Source of the DNA: Endothia cerciana
Taxonomy: Eukaryota > Ascomycota > Sordariomycetes > Diaporthales > Cryphonectriaceae
Direction: 5' to 3'
NCBI GenBank assembly: GCA_026119935.1
Contig: JALRMH010000033.1
Span: 310,001-374,000, forward strand
DNA: 64,000 nt
The position numbers and the translations under genes are program-made. Shown piece after piece: positions 46,401 through 57,781 of the stretch. The notes beneath the pieces are model-generated. The model had not been told where the DNA came from. It searched no databases and worked only from the letters and a program-made list of their open reading frames with translations. Position 1 is the stretch's first letter. Each line of letters starts with the position of its first letter.

Positions 46401-49400
46401 TGATAAGGAAGGGCCGGAGTCAGATGCTGCCGCAGCCGGAACTGGGTTCGGTTCCATGGCCTCGACTTTGATGCGGAGCTGAGTAATGAGCACCTCGAGG
46501 TTCTTGATATCGTCGTGCTTCAACACATCAGCTGCAACAACCGCATCGCCAGCTACCGGCGTCAAGGCCTTGCTCTCCTCGCGCAGCCCCTCGATGTCAG
46601 ATTTGACACCGTCCAGGCCTGCTCTGAGGGCATCAAGGATCTCGTCATTGGCACTCAAGTCCGCTGGCTTGTCACTCAGCTTGTCGATACTGATGCGCAG
46701 ATCGCTTAGGCCCTCCTGCAGGGCGTCGAGAACCTCATTCGTGCCGGCCACTGGGCGCTGGCTGATCTCTTGCCGCAGATTTGCGATGCCCTCCTGAAAA
46801 GCCTGAAGGACTTCGTCGTGATTGACTGACGAAGGTTGCGAAGACGCAGGCACCAGGGAAGTGTTGACCGTCTCACGCAGCGACTCAAGCTCCTCCCGGA
46901 TGAGATCTTTTGAGCCATCCGACTGCTTGGCGACCATGTCGGCAATCTCGTCACGGAAGACGTCCAAGCTCTTCAGAAGGTCCTCCATGAACTCCTCTTG
47001 GCTCGCAACTCCGGTAGCCCTGTCGACATAGCCCTCGATGTCGGCACGAAGCTTCTCGAAGCCGTCCTTGGTGGCATCAAGCACCTGCTCGGTGTCTCGG
47101 CCGTTGGCAGCTACATTCTGCTTGGCCTCATCTGAGACAGCCTTGAACTCCGCTTGCATATACTCCATGATGTCGTGAAGTCGTGCAAGAATCTCATCAC
47201 TATTGCCCTGGAAGGGGATCAGTGGCGCGTTGTCCTTCGTATGAACGTCAATGTTCTCGAGGCCTTGCTTAACGGCGTCGATCATGTCTTGCTTCGAGAC
47301 TTCAGCGCCGATGGCGGACGGAGCCACAGGGAACTCGAACTCTTCCAGACAGTCACGGACCGCCTCAATTATTTCGTCTCGGGACAAGGACGCTGGCACC
47401 TCGATCTGTGGAGGCGTGAGGTGCCTCAGGCCTTCAACTACCGCCTTGTAAACCTCTTCTCTCGTAGCTCCTGATTCCTTGTTGTTCTTGGGCGCATGTT
47501 GCATGAGACCTTCCCTCAGACAAGCGAGGACCTCGTCTCTCTCAAGACCAATCTGCTGGACCTCAATCTCGGGCTTGTAGTTCTCCCAGGCATCCTTCAC
47601 AGCCTCAATGACGTCCTCCCTGTGGAGCGCGGGAGTATCATCCTGAAGAGCCTTGGAGTCCTTGATGGCCGTCCTCAAGGCGTTGTAAATCTCCTGATAG
47701 TCGACTTCGGGGGGCCTGCTGGCAGCAATGGCAGCAGCAGACTGTCGAAGATGATCGTGCGTGAGCTGGTTCATATGATCCTTCATCTCCATCAAGCCCT
47801 CCTCCACGACCTTGTGAATCTCCCTACTGGTCGCAGCCGTAGTTCTACTCTGGCTGGTCTCGGTGACCTCGTCCAGCTTGCGGCCGATCTCCCGACCCAT
47901 GCCGAGGACCTCGCCGCGAAGCTCCCGGACAAGGGCCTTAACCTCGGCCGTCAGACCACCACCCTGGGCGACACTATCCTTGACGGTGCGGATGATTTTG
48001 ACAATGTCATCGCTGATGAGATCAGCTGCTGCTCTTGTCGCGGGAGCCGAGGATTGACGAATGCTGTGGTCCTGAATGAGCCGTTCGACGCGAGCCTCCA
48101 TGGACCCGTTCCGGTGGCCATCAGGATCCTCACTGAAGCTCTTATTTCTGGGGCGGCCGACCTTGCCCCCGCCGCCCCCGCCGCCCCCGCCGCCCCCTTG
48201 GGCAAGGACCAGAGACTGGTCCATGTTCGTCCTGATGAGGCGTTGAAGATCGTCGACTTTCTTTTCCACGTTGAAGCCATCTAGCTTCCTCGCCAAATCG
48301 GAGAGCCGAGATAGTAGCTGGTCCTGCCCGTCCTTGGTGCTCATGTCACGGATGATCTTCTCAAGAAGGCCAATCGTGGCAGACGCATCTGTACCAGCGA
48401 GCGAGGGTGTGCTTATCTCGTCCCGGTCTAGTGATGCCGCAAAGCTGTTCGGTGAAGGTATGCGAGGAAGAGCAAAGGGCCTAACGTTGGAGCCGGCCCT
48501 AGAGGAGGGGGACAGGGATGATGAGGCGTAAGGTTTATTCTCAAGCAAAAGTGGCCCACCGTAGATGTCCCGCGAAGCTGACGATGCCGTCCTTGACGAC
48601 ACTTCTTGCATGTTGTGAAGCAAATCGCGCATGTTCCTCCTGATATCCTCGTCCCTGGTATTTGTTGCCTCCTTCAAGCTGAGGAGGTCTGTCGCGTTGT
48701 CTCTGCTCCGCCGGCTCAGCTGCCCCATCTCCTTCTGCAAAGCCGTCGCGATGTTCGTCAGGGTAAGGATTTGACCGGATATCTGTTCGATCGATTGGGG
48801 ATTCCTGACCGGCGCCATCGAGCTGTTGGTCACGTTGGCCAGGGGCGCATCGGCATCCCTCTTGGGGGATGTGTCTTTCGGGGCGGGCATGTTCTGCAAA
48901 GCGAGCATGGTCGCCGACTGAGGTGGTGTGTTCTCGCCCAGGATACTCGACTGGGGCCGCCGCGGTGTCGGTCTTATGACAGGCGTCAGGCTGGCACCTG
49001 CTGGAGTGAGGGAGAGCCGCTGCTCCGGGTCCTGCTCGTCGGATCTCACGTCGCTGAAAGGGTCGGTCTTTGATCGTGATGGCGTAGTAGGCAGTTTCCT
49101 GTCGGTCTTGTCCGGTGACTTGCAGAAATCCCCCCCCTCCAGCATCAAGCCCACATCCCTCACAGAACCCGGCTGCAGCGACTGCATGCGCCGGTGGGCC
49201 GCGCCCTTCACCAGTGATCTCTCGGGAGACGCCGAGTCCGTGGCCCGTTTTGTGAGAGAGTGGGGTACCAGAGTGGTCTCGCGGCCCTTTTCGGAGAGGG
49301 CGGCATGTGCCAGCTGGATGGCCGATGATGTGCCTGCACGGGAAGTAGCCGTGCTAGGCGACTGTGGGTTCAACGGCAGCGGAGGAGGCGCCCGCTCCGG

Positions 49401-49757
49401 GTCTGAGCTGTCCCACCTGGCTCTACTCAGCTTGCGGAACAGTATAGACATGGCAGAGTCATGATGCGCGGCCGACGATGACGGTCCGCCTTGTGAGTAT
49501 GGATGAAAGAGAGAGTGATGTTGCCGACTTACATGGGCACTAGGGCGCGGCTCGCATCGAAGGATATAGACTGGGTGGAATTCCTGGAATGCCTCGAGCT
49601 GGGACGATCCGCGTAGCTGGCGGGGGCATCCCTCTCGACGGGAGGCATGATGTCAGCTGTTTGGGTAGGGGTACCGGGTCGTGATGTCTTAGGAGCGGGC
49701 TCTGGAATGTGAGGATATCTTTCTAGGCCGTAGTGGGAATGGATGGTCCCGTCGGCC
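43422..49757 (-). CDS. Giant coiled-coil protein with two families of degenerate helical repeats (5' end unresolved)
   Basis: Two exons are visible on the minus strand: 49757-49533, whose own 5' neighbour is not found, and 49416-43422. Together they encode at least 2072 residues. The junction AT|G-TGG gives RALVPMWDSSDPERAPPPLPLNP in one frame. The N-terminal 450 residues are Ser/Pro-rich and disordered, with a Gly11 tract at about 48169-48200. Between 47710 and 46590 there are about 12 repeats like NHDEVLQAFQEGIANLRQEI and ANDEILDALRAGLDGVKSDI. From 46525 to 45845 about seven repeats follow a related form (TKEDVEAIETILRNTKARL). Classic heptad coiled coil then extends to about 44400 (KEAADKHTADLKEAAEKH). 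The C terminus is basic, then acidic, with short tandem repeats (GEYTHSDL twice). No transmembrane or motor domain is seen. The composition suggests a cytoskeletal or septal/cortical scaffold, but this is a guess. I do not recognise the family. Confidence 0.85.
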
Positions 49758-50640
49758 CTGGTAATCAAAGCGACTGGGTGTCGCGAGCTTCTTCTTCTTC
49801 TTCTTCTTCTTCTTCAAGGAATGCTCAGGACAGAAAGTGAAGGTTAGGAGGGAGACGAAAGAGCTAGAGAGCCCAAGAGCTCGAAGGATACCGGGCGGGC
49901 TCGGGAGGATCTGGTGATGATCTGAAGCTAGAGAGGAGAGGACCAAGACTGATGATGCGAGGGCATGAATTAATTGTTCGAGCCTGATCAAGCCTGGGCC
50001 TGGGCCTGGAAGTCGAACCGCAGGGCCTTGTTGGTTGGCGGTCGACGTACAGCGCCATATGCAAGTGGGTGGCTGGGGTCTCGCCGGGGTGTTGCTCCAC
50101 CCCCAGCCCTGATCCGTAATATTTACTCACCCCTGCCCGCCGGCACCCCAGCAACCGACCAGCCCAAAAACGCGACCGCGACCCGTGGCTGGGATGACAC
50201 GGCCCCCACAGCGACTTCCCACTTGCACATCCTTCGGTTCGCTCCGGGCGACAGTGGGGACCGATGGACAGGGGATTCCAGACCTTGATAAGAGACTGCT
50301 CGCGATAAACATGGAGCCATCCCCCCCACCCCCAAAAAATATATAAGAGCGTGCAACGACAGCCTGCGACTTGGGCAGCGAGGCTGTCACCCCTTGGCGA
50401 AAGGACGTTCAGGAGCAGCTGAGGGGAGTTGGATATTGTATTCACCAGATAGACCTTTATAACTTTTGGTCTCTGAGTATATGGGAGCCACGCGAGCAGG
50501 TCCAGAACGCTCATTGATACGTTCAGAATATGTTCCCCCCCAACCCCAGCCCACAATAGTCAAACGCCATTCTCCGTCTGTCTATGATAGAGTTGTAACA
50601 CCGTGGCCCATCTTTCTCATTCCCCTTTTCCTCGTTGGAC
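49758..50640. other. Region upstream of the giant coiled-coil gene, downstream of GGC1
   Basis: Contains a (TTC)n tract at about 49790-49815, directly before the first visible exon's CAG acceptor. An undetected short first exon and intron of the giant gene should lie here. Nothing else supported. Confidence 0.5.
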
Positions 50641-51931
50641 TTACCTGCCAGCGATCGCCTTGTCGAATGCTGGGATCAACGTTTGTGCGAGCCAGAACGA
50701 GAACACCAACTTGGGTCCGGTCATGAGAAGCTGTGATAGTCATTAGCAACCGGCTGGTGGGCTCGCATCAAGCTGAAGGACATACCTTGGGCAAAAGGCC
50801 CTTGAAGAAGGCAGACATGCCCTCGTTCCGAGCCATCTTGGTGAGGATCTGGAATCCACTCTCGGGGTTCTCAAAGTTCCTGTTCTGGATGCGCGTCTTG
50901 ATGACGTCGAGAGGAGCGGAGACGACCAGGGACGCTGTGGCGCCCGCAATCGAGGCGACAAAGTTCTGGAACCATGACGCCTTGTTGTAGTCCTGCAGCT
51001 TGAATATGTACTCCTTGGCGAACGCAGACCCTCCAAACAGCTATTGTCCAGCCTTGTCAGTCAGAGTGTTCCCGATATCCACAGAGATGGGGGCCATACC
51101 GCGAAGGACCCAGGTGCGTTCCGTGCCGCCGTCCACCCCCAGCCTCTGTACAGCCCGAAGCCCTCATCCGCGACGATCTTCAAGACGCCCCGGCCACGGA
51201 ACGCCTCAGGGTTCGTCTGGCGCTTGATCTTGAGCACGTCCAGGGGCAACAACACGATCTCGCCAATGCCAACCAGACTGCCCGCTGTCGAATGGAGGAT
51301 GGCCTTGCCCGTCTTCTTGCCAAACGCCGCCTCGAAGTCCGACCCGTAGTGTTTCGTCAGGTAGTCGCGTGCCACGGGCTGCCCGCCGTACTTGTATATT
51401 CTCTGGAGGACCTGTAGACCCCGACGTTCCGATCAGCACTCGTTCGCATCCCGCAAGGCCATAATCAGCCATGTGTGTAGTGACAGACCTTGTAACCGGC
51501 GGCGTAACCCAGACCAGGGAATAGCGAGACGAATTTCCTTCCCGCCGGCGCGGCGGCCTTGTCCTTGAAGATGACTGCGTTCAGCTGCGATGAGTTCTTG
51601 ATCTGTATGTCGTGCATCGTATCAGTTCTGTCCCAGGCACACATGTGGCGCCCAGCTGTCATCATACCCGTGTCTCGTTGCTCATAAGTCGCTTCGCGAT
51701 CGTGTCGACCTGTGGGCGAGTGCCGTTAGTGGGAAATTTCCCCCGAGATTGAAAACTATTGAGGTTCAAAGAAGCTTACAGGGTGGAAGACAGCGAGCTC
51801 AGCAATACCGGCAGAGCCTGGAAGAGTCAGTATGGAACCAAATCCAAGCTATCCGTGCAGGGCGGCGCACCAGAGCCCAGCAGACGCGCCAGGTTGGACT
51901 CCTTCTCCGTTGCACCCGAGGGAGGAGACAT
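50641..51931 (-). CDS. GGC1: Mitochondrial GTP/GDP carrier Ggc1
   Basis: Seven exons on the minus strand: 51931-51871, 51817-51780, 51709-51668, 51602-51489, 51411-51100, 51040-50786 and 50730-50641. All junctions keep frame, giving 303 aa. This inner-membrane carrier exchanges matrix GDP for GTP and affects mitochondrial iron balance in yeast. The three carrier repeats show HPVDTIAKRLMSN, PLDVLKIKRQTNP and PLDVIKTRIQNRNF, each with the P-x-D-x-x-K/R core. Other strongly Ggc1-like segments are SLFPGLGYAAGYKV, AGSLVGIGEIVLLP, LYRGWGWTAARNAPGSFA and LMTGPKLVFSFWLAQTLIP. The N terminus MSPPSGATEKESNLARLLGSG matches the family start. The gene is unusually intron-rich for the window, with six introns. 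Confidence 0.97.
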
Positions 51932-52644
51932 CTTCTCTGATCAGAGTGCGGTCGCGAGGAAGGAAAAACTAGAAAGGAGGGGATTTTGTCGGAAGCAGAG
52001 AGGTGCTAAGCCGATCGGCACGGCGGACGTTGAAAATTGACTGCTGGTCGCGCGCGTGCAGGACGAGAGAATTCGTGGAATCGGTTGCAAGAACTCCTCC
52101 GAGTGCGCTCAGAATTTTTTTTTTAACCCTTGGGGGGGGGGGGTGGAGAGGCTGCAAGGGGGGTCGGTGGTGAGCTCTCCACCCACCATGTTACGATGGT
52201 CGGCCCTGCAGTCACTGCTGCATGTAACGAATGTAAATCTGGGCGTTCTATCTGGTCAACTCTACACACTGAGTGCTCTTGTTTTCGCTGGAAGCAATTT
52301 GTTTGTTCATTGAAAATGAACGTTCAGCCCGTGGTATCTATGCTCTCACGATGCACGAGGAGCTCTTCCTACGATATATCTGTCATCTCTTCCGGGGTCC
52401 TCAGGTGTGGGTATATGTGAGCGAGTCCGCCGACAGACGGACAGACAGCCATCAAAACTAAGTCATGAACGCCGTCACTGTGTCAAACCCTTTCCGCACT
52501 TTTCCTCTCATGAACGCCGCCCATGCAATTGGTTTTGAGTGCCGAAAGTTTAGATGCATTCGATCCAGACCATGGGACCTCTTGAAGTCGACATTTCCAA
52601 CTTAGAAAGAAAGGGACAACAGGGCCCGTACTACCACAAGCAGC
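51932..52644. other. Intergenic between GGC1 (5') and RPC82 (3')
   Basis: Contains a T10 tract near 52115 and G12 at 52132-52143. No gene seen. Confidence 0.6.
52132..52143. repeat. Homopolymer G12
   Basis: Run of 12 G in the GGC1 upstream region, shortly after a T-rich tract. Confidence 0.9.
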
Positions 52645-54780
52645 TCAAAAGTCCCGGAGGGTTCCCACAAGATTGTCCAGCCTCATAACATGAGCGAGGA
52701 GCTTCTCTTGGATGTCCGTGACTCGGACGAACCTGTTGTAGTAACGTTCCTGCATCATCTCCTTCTCGCGACCTCGCACGTCGTCTCGCTTGACAAGGTC
52801 CAGTACGTCGGCCTCCATCTGTCGCTGCACCTCCAGTCTCTGCAGGCAGCGAACCATCGTCTTGTAGGTGTTATCAAGCACACGATCGAGGCAACGACGA
52901 GTGTCAGTCCAGTATAGGAAAAGAGTGCGGCTAGCAGTCCTGTTGTTGTCTCGGGGGACCTCTTGCATGTCGACATATCCTAGCATCTGCATCTTGAGCA
53001 TGATCGTCTGGACATCTCCTTTGGGTAACAGTGCAAGATTCGGGAGAGTCTTCTCGTCCATCTTGCCCACCCTCCGCAAGATGCGTACCAGGCGGAGCCC
53101 GGTCTGGCCGACACTGCGCTGGATGACAGTGTCCAGCTCTAACACCTGCAGAGACTGCACGAGAAACTCGAAGTCAACCGTCCATTGTTCCATTGCGCAG
53201 TGGCGCAGGAACCGATACTGGCCCTCGCAGAGTAACAGCAGGTGCTGGCGGAAATGCTCCTTGCGAGACAGCTTCGCGGGCCCAGCATCGCTGAATTTCA
53301 CCTTGCCCTGCCTGTTTCCATTTACACCGTTCGTGATTGGTTGGTGGTTGTCGTCGCCTTCAGCATCATCAAACGCATGGCCGTTGGCCTCTTCAACTTC
53401 CTCTTCGTCCGAGCTTGCCTCGCCCACGACCTCCGCCTCCTCGTAGAGCATTTTGGTTCCTGGAGGCTGATCCTGGATGCGATTGGCGCTCTTCCGATCC
53501 ATCATATTGGCGCTGACCTTGCCGATGCCCGCGGATACATCAAGCGAAGGATCGAGCTTCTCGAAGACTTCGTTGGTGGATATCCTAACATCAGTTGCAA
53601 ACCCGTCGTCGTCGGCGTTACCGTCGACCTCCGGGTCAAGGCGACATCGAGATATCTTCCTGCTCAGCTGCTGCAGTAGCGTCGCATACACCCCGGCGGT
53701 GGTTTCGCCGTACACCTCGGATACGAAGTGGACAAGCTGCTGGTTGCGGATATCCACGTCGCATTTCTCGTAGTTGACGCGAAGAACAACGTCACCCTTT
53801 TTTTCATATTAGTCAAGGTCGCTCAAATCCCGTCTAAAGGTGACCTACATCGACGATCAGATCGCTATCAAGATCGTGGCTCTCGTTGACGGAGCTCCAC
53901 TCCGAGAGCTTCCTCCGCTTGTTCATCTGCAGCTTGGCGTGTAGCTTCCGTTTAAGGTTGAAGGGATCATCGCGCACTTCTCGAAGCCTCTTAGACAGTT
54001 TGCTTGCGAAATCCTCCTTCCCCTTGGCGCCGCGCACTCCGCCGGGGAAGTAGGTGGTGCGAATCTCATCCTCGATGAGCTTTCGCGTGTCCTCCCAGCT
54101 GCGAAATGAGGTCTCGGTGACTGCCGACACCAGCTCGGCCTGTATCATGCGGCACAGTACCTCGTCGAGCTCTTGGAGGGACTTGACATAGAAGGCAGCC
54201 CTGGTACTTTGCTCTGCCCCGTCGGGTGCCTCCTCGTCGTGCTTCGTGTCACCGTTCGTATCCCCAAGCGTACCACCGTTTACTGTGGTCGCAAGACGAG
54301 CGGCCTGCTTGAACTTGGCCTCGTAGGCATCTCTCAGGTGCTCCACTTTGGTATGGCCCATAGATAGTAGGTTCTGCATAACCTCCTTTGCTGCACCGCC
54401 GTACACAGAGCCGGTCATGTCCAGTATCTTGCCAGTGCGGACGAGGGCGTAGGCGGCATCGGAGTTTGCGGTGTAGATGGCGTGGCCAGACTCGGTCTGG
54501 TAGTGTAGGAGGTTGTTTTGCAGGAGGACGACGAGACCATGGCGAAGTTGACGGGGGGTTAGCGAGGTGTACTGGGTGAGTTGCGAGATCGAGGAACGGC
54601 CTTTATTCAGAAGGGCAGCAAATATGCGCTGGGGCGGGTTAGTCACTGTCACAGCCGCAAGATGCGCCTTCTGCTGTATGTCCACCTTGCAACGGGAACA
54701 CATACCGAAGGCAGTTCGCCAAATATGTTGTCGACCAGCAGAGTACAGAGCTCTGCCAGGTTGTGGGTGACCAAATGCAT
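52645..54780 (-). CDS. RPC82: RNA polymerase III subunit Rpc82 (C82/RPC3)
   Basis: Proposed exons are 54780-54706, 54628-53849 and 53796-52645 (668 aa). C82 is part of the C82/C34/C31 subcomplex that lets RNA polymerase III recognise TFIIIB and open the promoter. The N terminus MHLVTHNLAELCTLLVDNIFGELPSRIFAALL plus LTQYTSLTPRQLRHGLVVLLQ is the first winged helix. Three further winged-helix regions follow (FRQHLLLLCEGQ...; TGLRLVRILRRVGKMDEK; DVQTIMLKMQMLGYVDMQEVP with NNRTASRTLFLYW). The C-terminal coiled coil ends in MRLDNLVGTLRDF. A central acidic stretch (ASSDEEEVEEANGH) sits in the linker. The last acceptor follows a run of seven A (AAAAAAAG), weak in pyrimidines, yet the joined sequence DGDVVLRVNYEKC is continuous. 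Divergent from QCR2. Confidence 0.94.
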
Positions 54781-55489
54781 AGTATCGAGATGGAGATGGA
54801 TGGCGAGGATGATGGGCGCCGAGGTGCTTGCGTGTAGGTCGACGGGTGTAAGTGGTGATGTGATGATGGGTGGGGCGACTGCTAGGAATACTCTCACTGT
54901 ATTCCTAGGTGGCCTAAGGCTACCGTCGTGAAGTCATCGGGAAGATCGAACCAAGTAGTTGGGACCTTAAAAAGATACAGCTCATTCAATGAGTTCACGG
55001 CCGAACTTTTTATTTAGGTGGGGGACAAGTCCCTCTGAGGCGACGGCAAGGCCGCCAGTTGCAAATGCCTGCCCGGCAAGGCCTGGGTGTGAAATTCTGG
55101 CAGGGGTGTGCAAATAGAAGAACATCAAAAAAATTCCAAGCCGCTCGACAGGCACATTGAAGATGGAGATGGGGGAGCCTGCACCTGCCAAACAATGACG
55201 AATGATTGATGCTGTTCACTTTATGAAGTTCGCGTCTTAGTCTTGTCTCCTGCTGCATCCCTCTGCCGAGCAGCAGATCCAGTATTAGAAGCCAGCCAGG
55301 GACATCCGGTCTGGAAAGGTGTAATTACTCGAGCTCTGCCTGGACCCAGCCTGCCGAATCACAGCCTGGCTGTTGTAAGCCTCCCGGTCCATCCAGCTGC
55401 GCTTCAAAACCCAAAGCTCACACTCCAGACCGAGCGTCGCATACAGACAAGCACAGTCAATTGACACCACCACCACCCCCTCTCGCAAA
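54781..55489. other. Bidirectional promoter region between RPC82 and QCR2
   Basis: 709 bp. A minus-strand open frame at 54982-55191 is discussed among the findings but is not called as a gene because it lacks an ATG and any recognised family. Confidence 0.55.
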
Positions 55490-57083
55490 ATGATCGGCCG
55501 GTCAGCTCTGACGAGGGGAGCCAAGCTTGCCCTCCGACGGCAAGATTGCGCAAGGCTCGCCCCGCGGCGTGCCTACGCTGCCGCCGCGGGCACCTCAACC
55601 GAGACTGCATCGTTCGACTCGACCGACATTAACGGCATCAAGGTCGCCTCGAGGGACCCCCGAAGCCCGACCACCCGCCTCGCCGTCGTCGCCAAGGCTG
55701 GTACCCGCTACCAGCCCATGCCGGGCCTGTCTGTGGGACTGGAGGAGTTCGCGTTCAAGGCGAGTTGACCCGTCACACGAGTTATTTTGGCGGATGAGGC
55801 CGGAAGAAAGGAACGATGAGCTAATTTGTCCCTGAGGCCGCAGAATACCGACAAGCGATCCGCACTGAGGATCACGAGGGAGTCTGAGCTGCTGGGAGGT
55901 CAATTGAGTTCATACCACACCCGTGAGGCCCTTGTTGTGGAGGCCGCGTTCCTGCGCGACGACCTGCCTTACTTCACGGAGCTCCTTGGTGAGGTCATCA
56001 CCAAGACCAGGTACACAAGTATGTGAAGGGGCCTCGTTTACGTTTTGGGAGGTTATCACATCAGCTAACCCTCCAACCTAGCCCACGAGTTCCACGAGGA
56101 GGTTGAGAACGTCCTGCACCTGAAGCAGAACAAGCTGTCCGAAAATGCCTTGGCCCAGGCCCTCGACACTGCCCACTTGGTCGCCTTCCACAAGGGCCTG
56201 GGCTCCTCCATCTACCCCTCCAGCTCTACATCTCTCGGCCCCTACTTGAGCGAGAACTCTGTCGCCGCCTTCGCCGCTTCTGTCTACACGAAGCCCAACA
56301 TCGCGATTGTCGCTGATGGCGCCACCCAGGACGCCCTGTCTAAGTGGATCGAGCCCTTCTTCAGGGACGTCCCCTCTTCGTCCACGAGTGATCTGCACCT
56401 GTTCACCGACTCGTCCAAGTACTACGGTGGCGAGCAGCGCACCTCGCTGTCTGGCTCCAACGCTATGGTCCTCGCCTTCCCTGGCACCAACCTCTCCGCA
56501 GACAAGGCCGACGTTGCGGTCCTGACCGCTCTTCTTGGCGGAGAGTCCAGCATCAAGTGGTCTCCTGGCTTCAGCCTTCTTACCAAGGCTGCCGCCGCCG
56601 CCCCCGGCTCTACGATCGCTGCCAAGAACCTGGCCTACACTGATGCGGGTCTCCTCACTATCCAGATCACCGGAACTCCACTTGCAGTCCGTAAGGGTGC
56701 TGAGGAGGCTGTCAAGGCTGTGAAGAGCATTGCTGAGTCTGGTGTAACCAAGGAGCTCCTGACCAAGGCTATTGCCAAGGCCAAATTCGACCTGCTGTCC
56801 GCCAATGAGCTGACTGGTACTGGTATGATCGCTGCGGGCAACAGCTTGATCCACGGTGGCAAGATCTTTCAGGTCACGGAGGCTCTGAAGGGCTATGAGG
56901 CAGTGACGGCCGATCAGGTTAAAGCGGTAAGTCTAACACCAACCCTCCTTAGATAATCCTCGACGAAACTAACACATTTCCTCCTAGGCTGCGAAGTCGC
57001 TGTTGGATGGCAAGGCCACGGTGGCATCGACGGGTGACCTTTACGTTCTCCCGTACGCGGAGGAGATTGGTCTCAAGGTATAG
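55490..57083 (+). CDS. QCR2: Cytochrome bc1 complex core protein 2
   Basis: Proposed exons are 55490-55759, 55844-56018, 56082-56926 and 56988-57083 (461 aa). Core 2 is a matrix-side structural subunit of respiratory complex III, related to processing-peptidase subunits but without the zinc site; indeed no HxxEH motif is present. The N terminus MIGRSALTRGAKLALRRQ is a mitochondrial presequence. Conserved blocks are DINGIKVASRDPRSPTTRLA, NTDKRSALRITRESELLGGQ, THEFHEEVENVLHLKQNKLS and AFPGTNLSADKADVAVLTAL. The first intron starts with GC: the reading frame needs AAG|GCGAGT joined to AATACC, and no in-frame GT donor is nearby. The other introns have GTATGT or GTAAGT. Divergent from RPC82. Confidence 0.95.
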
Positions 57084-57622
57084 AACTCATAGACGGCTAG
57101 GGGGTTTAGGAAAATGTATCAACAGTTTGAGCCGTTGTAGAGGAGCCCGTGAGACATTGTGTGCATATAGCACTTCTCTAGACACACACACAAGCATCGC
57201 AAAATTTCACCTTTCTCAGATTCCCGACAGCATACTCTTGAATCTTGTTTGGAGATCAGGCACATCAGCGGTTCCCATGGACTCATGTTTGCGACCTTTC
57301 AATCACCACCCTGCGCAGCAGTCTGATGACTAAGCCCAGAAGTACCCATGTAACCTTGCAGCTCTAGCAAGCTGTCCCATAGCCCAACGTCGCAAACCAC
57401 CCTCATTCCTTTCCTCAACCACCAAGTCCCAGAATATTGTCGCCGAGAGATCGTACAGGTGAGCAACGAGACTTCGATCCTCTGTGACCCCGTTGCTCTA
57501 AATTCTAATTAATTGGGACCTCCAGATTTCCTTGTGCAGCAGTCACCACCTAACCCAAGCCACTCCTTACTCGTGCGCTCCACCTGTCCTCTCCTCCATC
57601 GCAACCGAAACCGCGCAACAAA
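57084..57622. other. Intergenic between QCR2 and OST4
   Basis: 3' region of QCR2 and leader of OST4. Nothing distinctive. Confidence 0.6.
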
Positions 57623-57781
57623 ATGATTTCCGACGACACTCTCTACAAGCTCGCCAACTATCTCGGTAGTGCAGCCGTGCTGATGATCATCCTCTACCAC
57701 TGGATCGAGGTCAATGCCAAGGGTAACGAGAAGGCCGTCCCCGTCACCCCGGCTGGGAAGTCGGCCGCGGCGCTTAAGTGA
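57623..57781 (+). CDS. OST4: Oligosaccharyltransferase subunit Ost4 (52-aa membrane protein)
   Basis: Short single-exon gene. The protein begins MISDDTLYKLANYLGSAAVL, continues with MIILYHWIEVNAKG and ends GKSAAALK. Ost4 is a one-helix subunit that bridges Stt3 and Ost3/6 in the ER oligosaccharyltransferase. The start MISD, the single hydrophobic helix at about residues 10-30 and the YHWIEVNA exit sequence are the family hallmarks, and fungal Ost4 proteins are typically 35-55 residues. The leader just upstream is C-rich (gcaaccgaaaccgcgcaaca). No intron is needed. Confidence 0.93.
   Translation: MISDDTLYKLANYLGSAAVLMIILYHWIEVNAKGNEKAVPVTPAGKSAAALK

Noticed and set aside
45609..46482. Two overlapping ~250-codon + strand frames within the giant coiled-coil gene
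   Set aside because: Ser/Leu/Arg-rich antisense shadows of Glu/Lys-rich coiled-coil codons.
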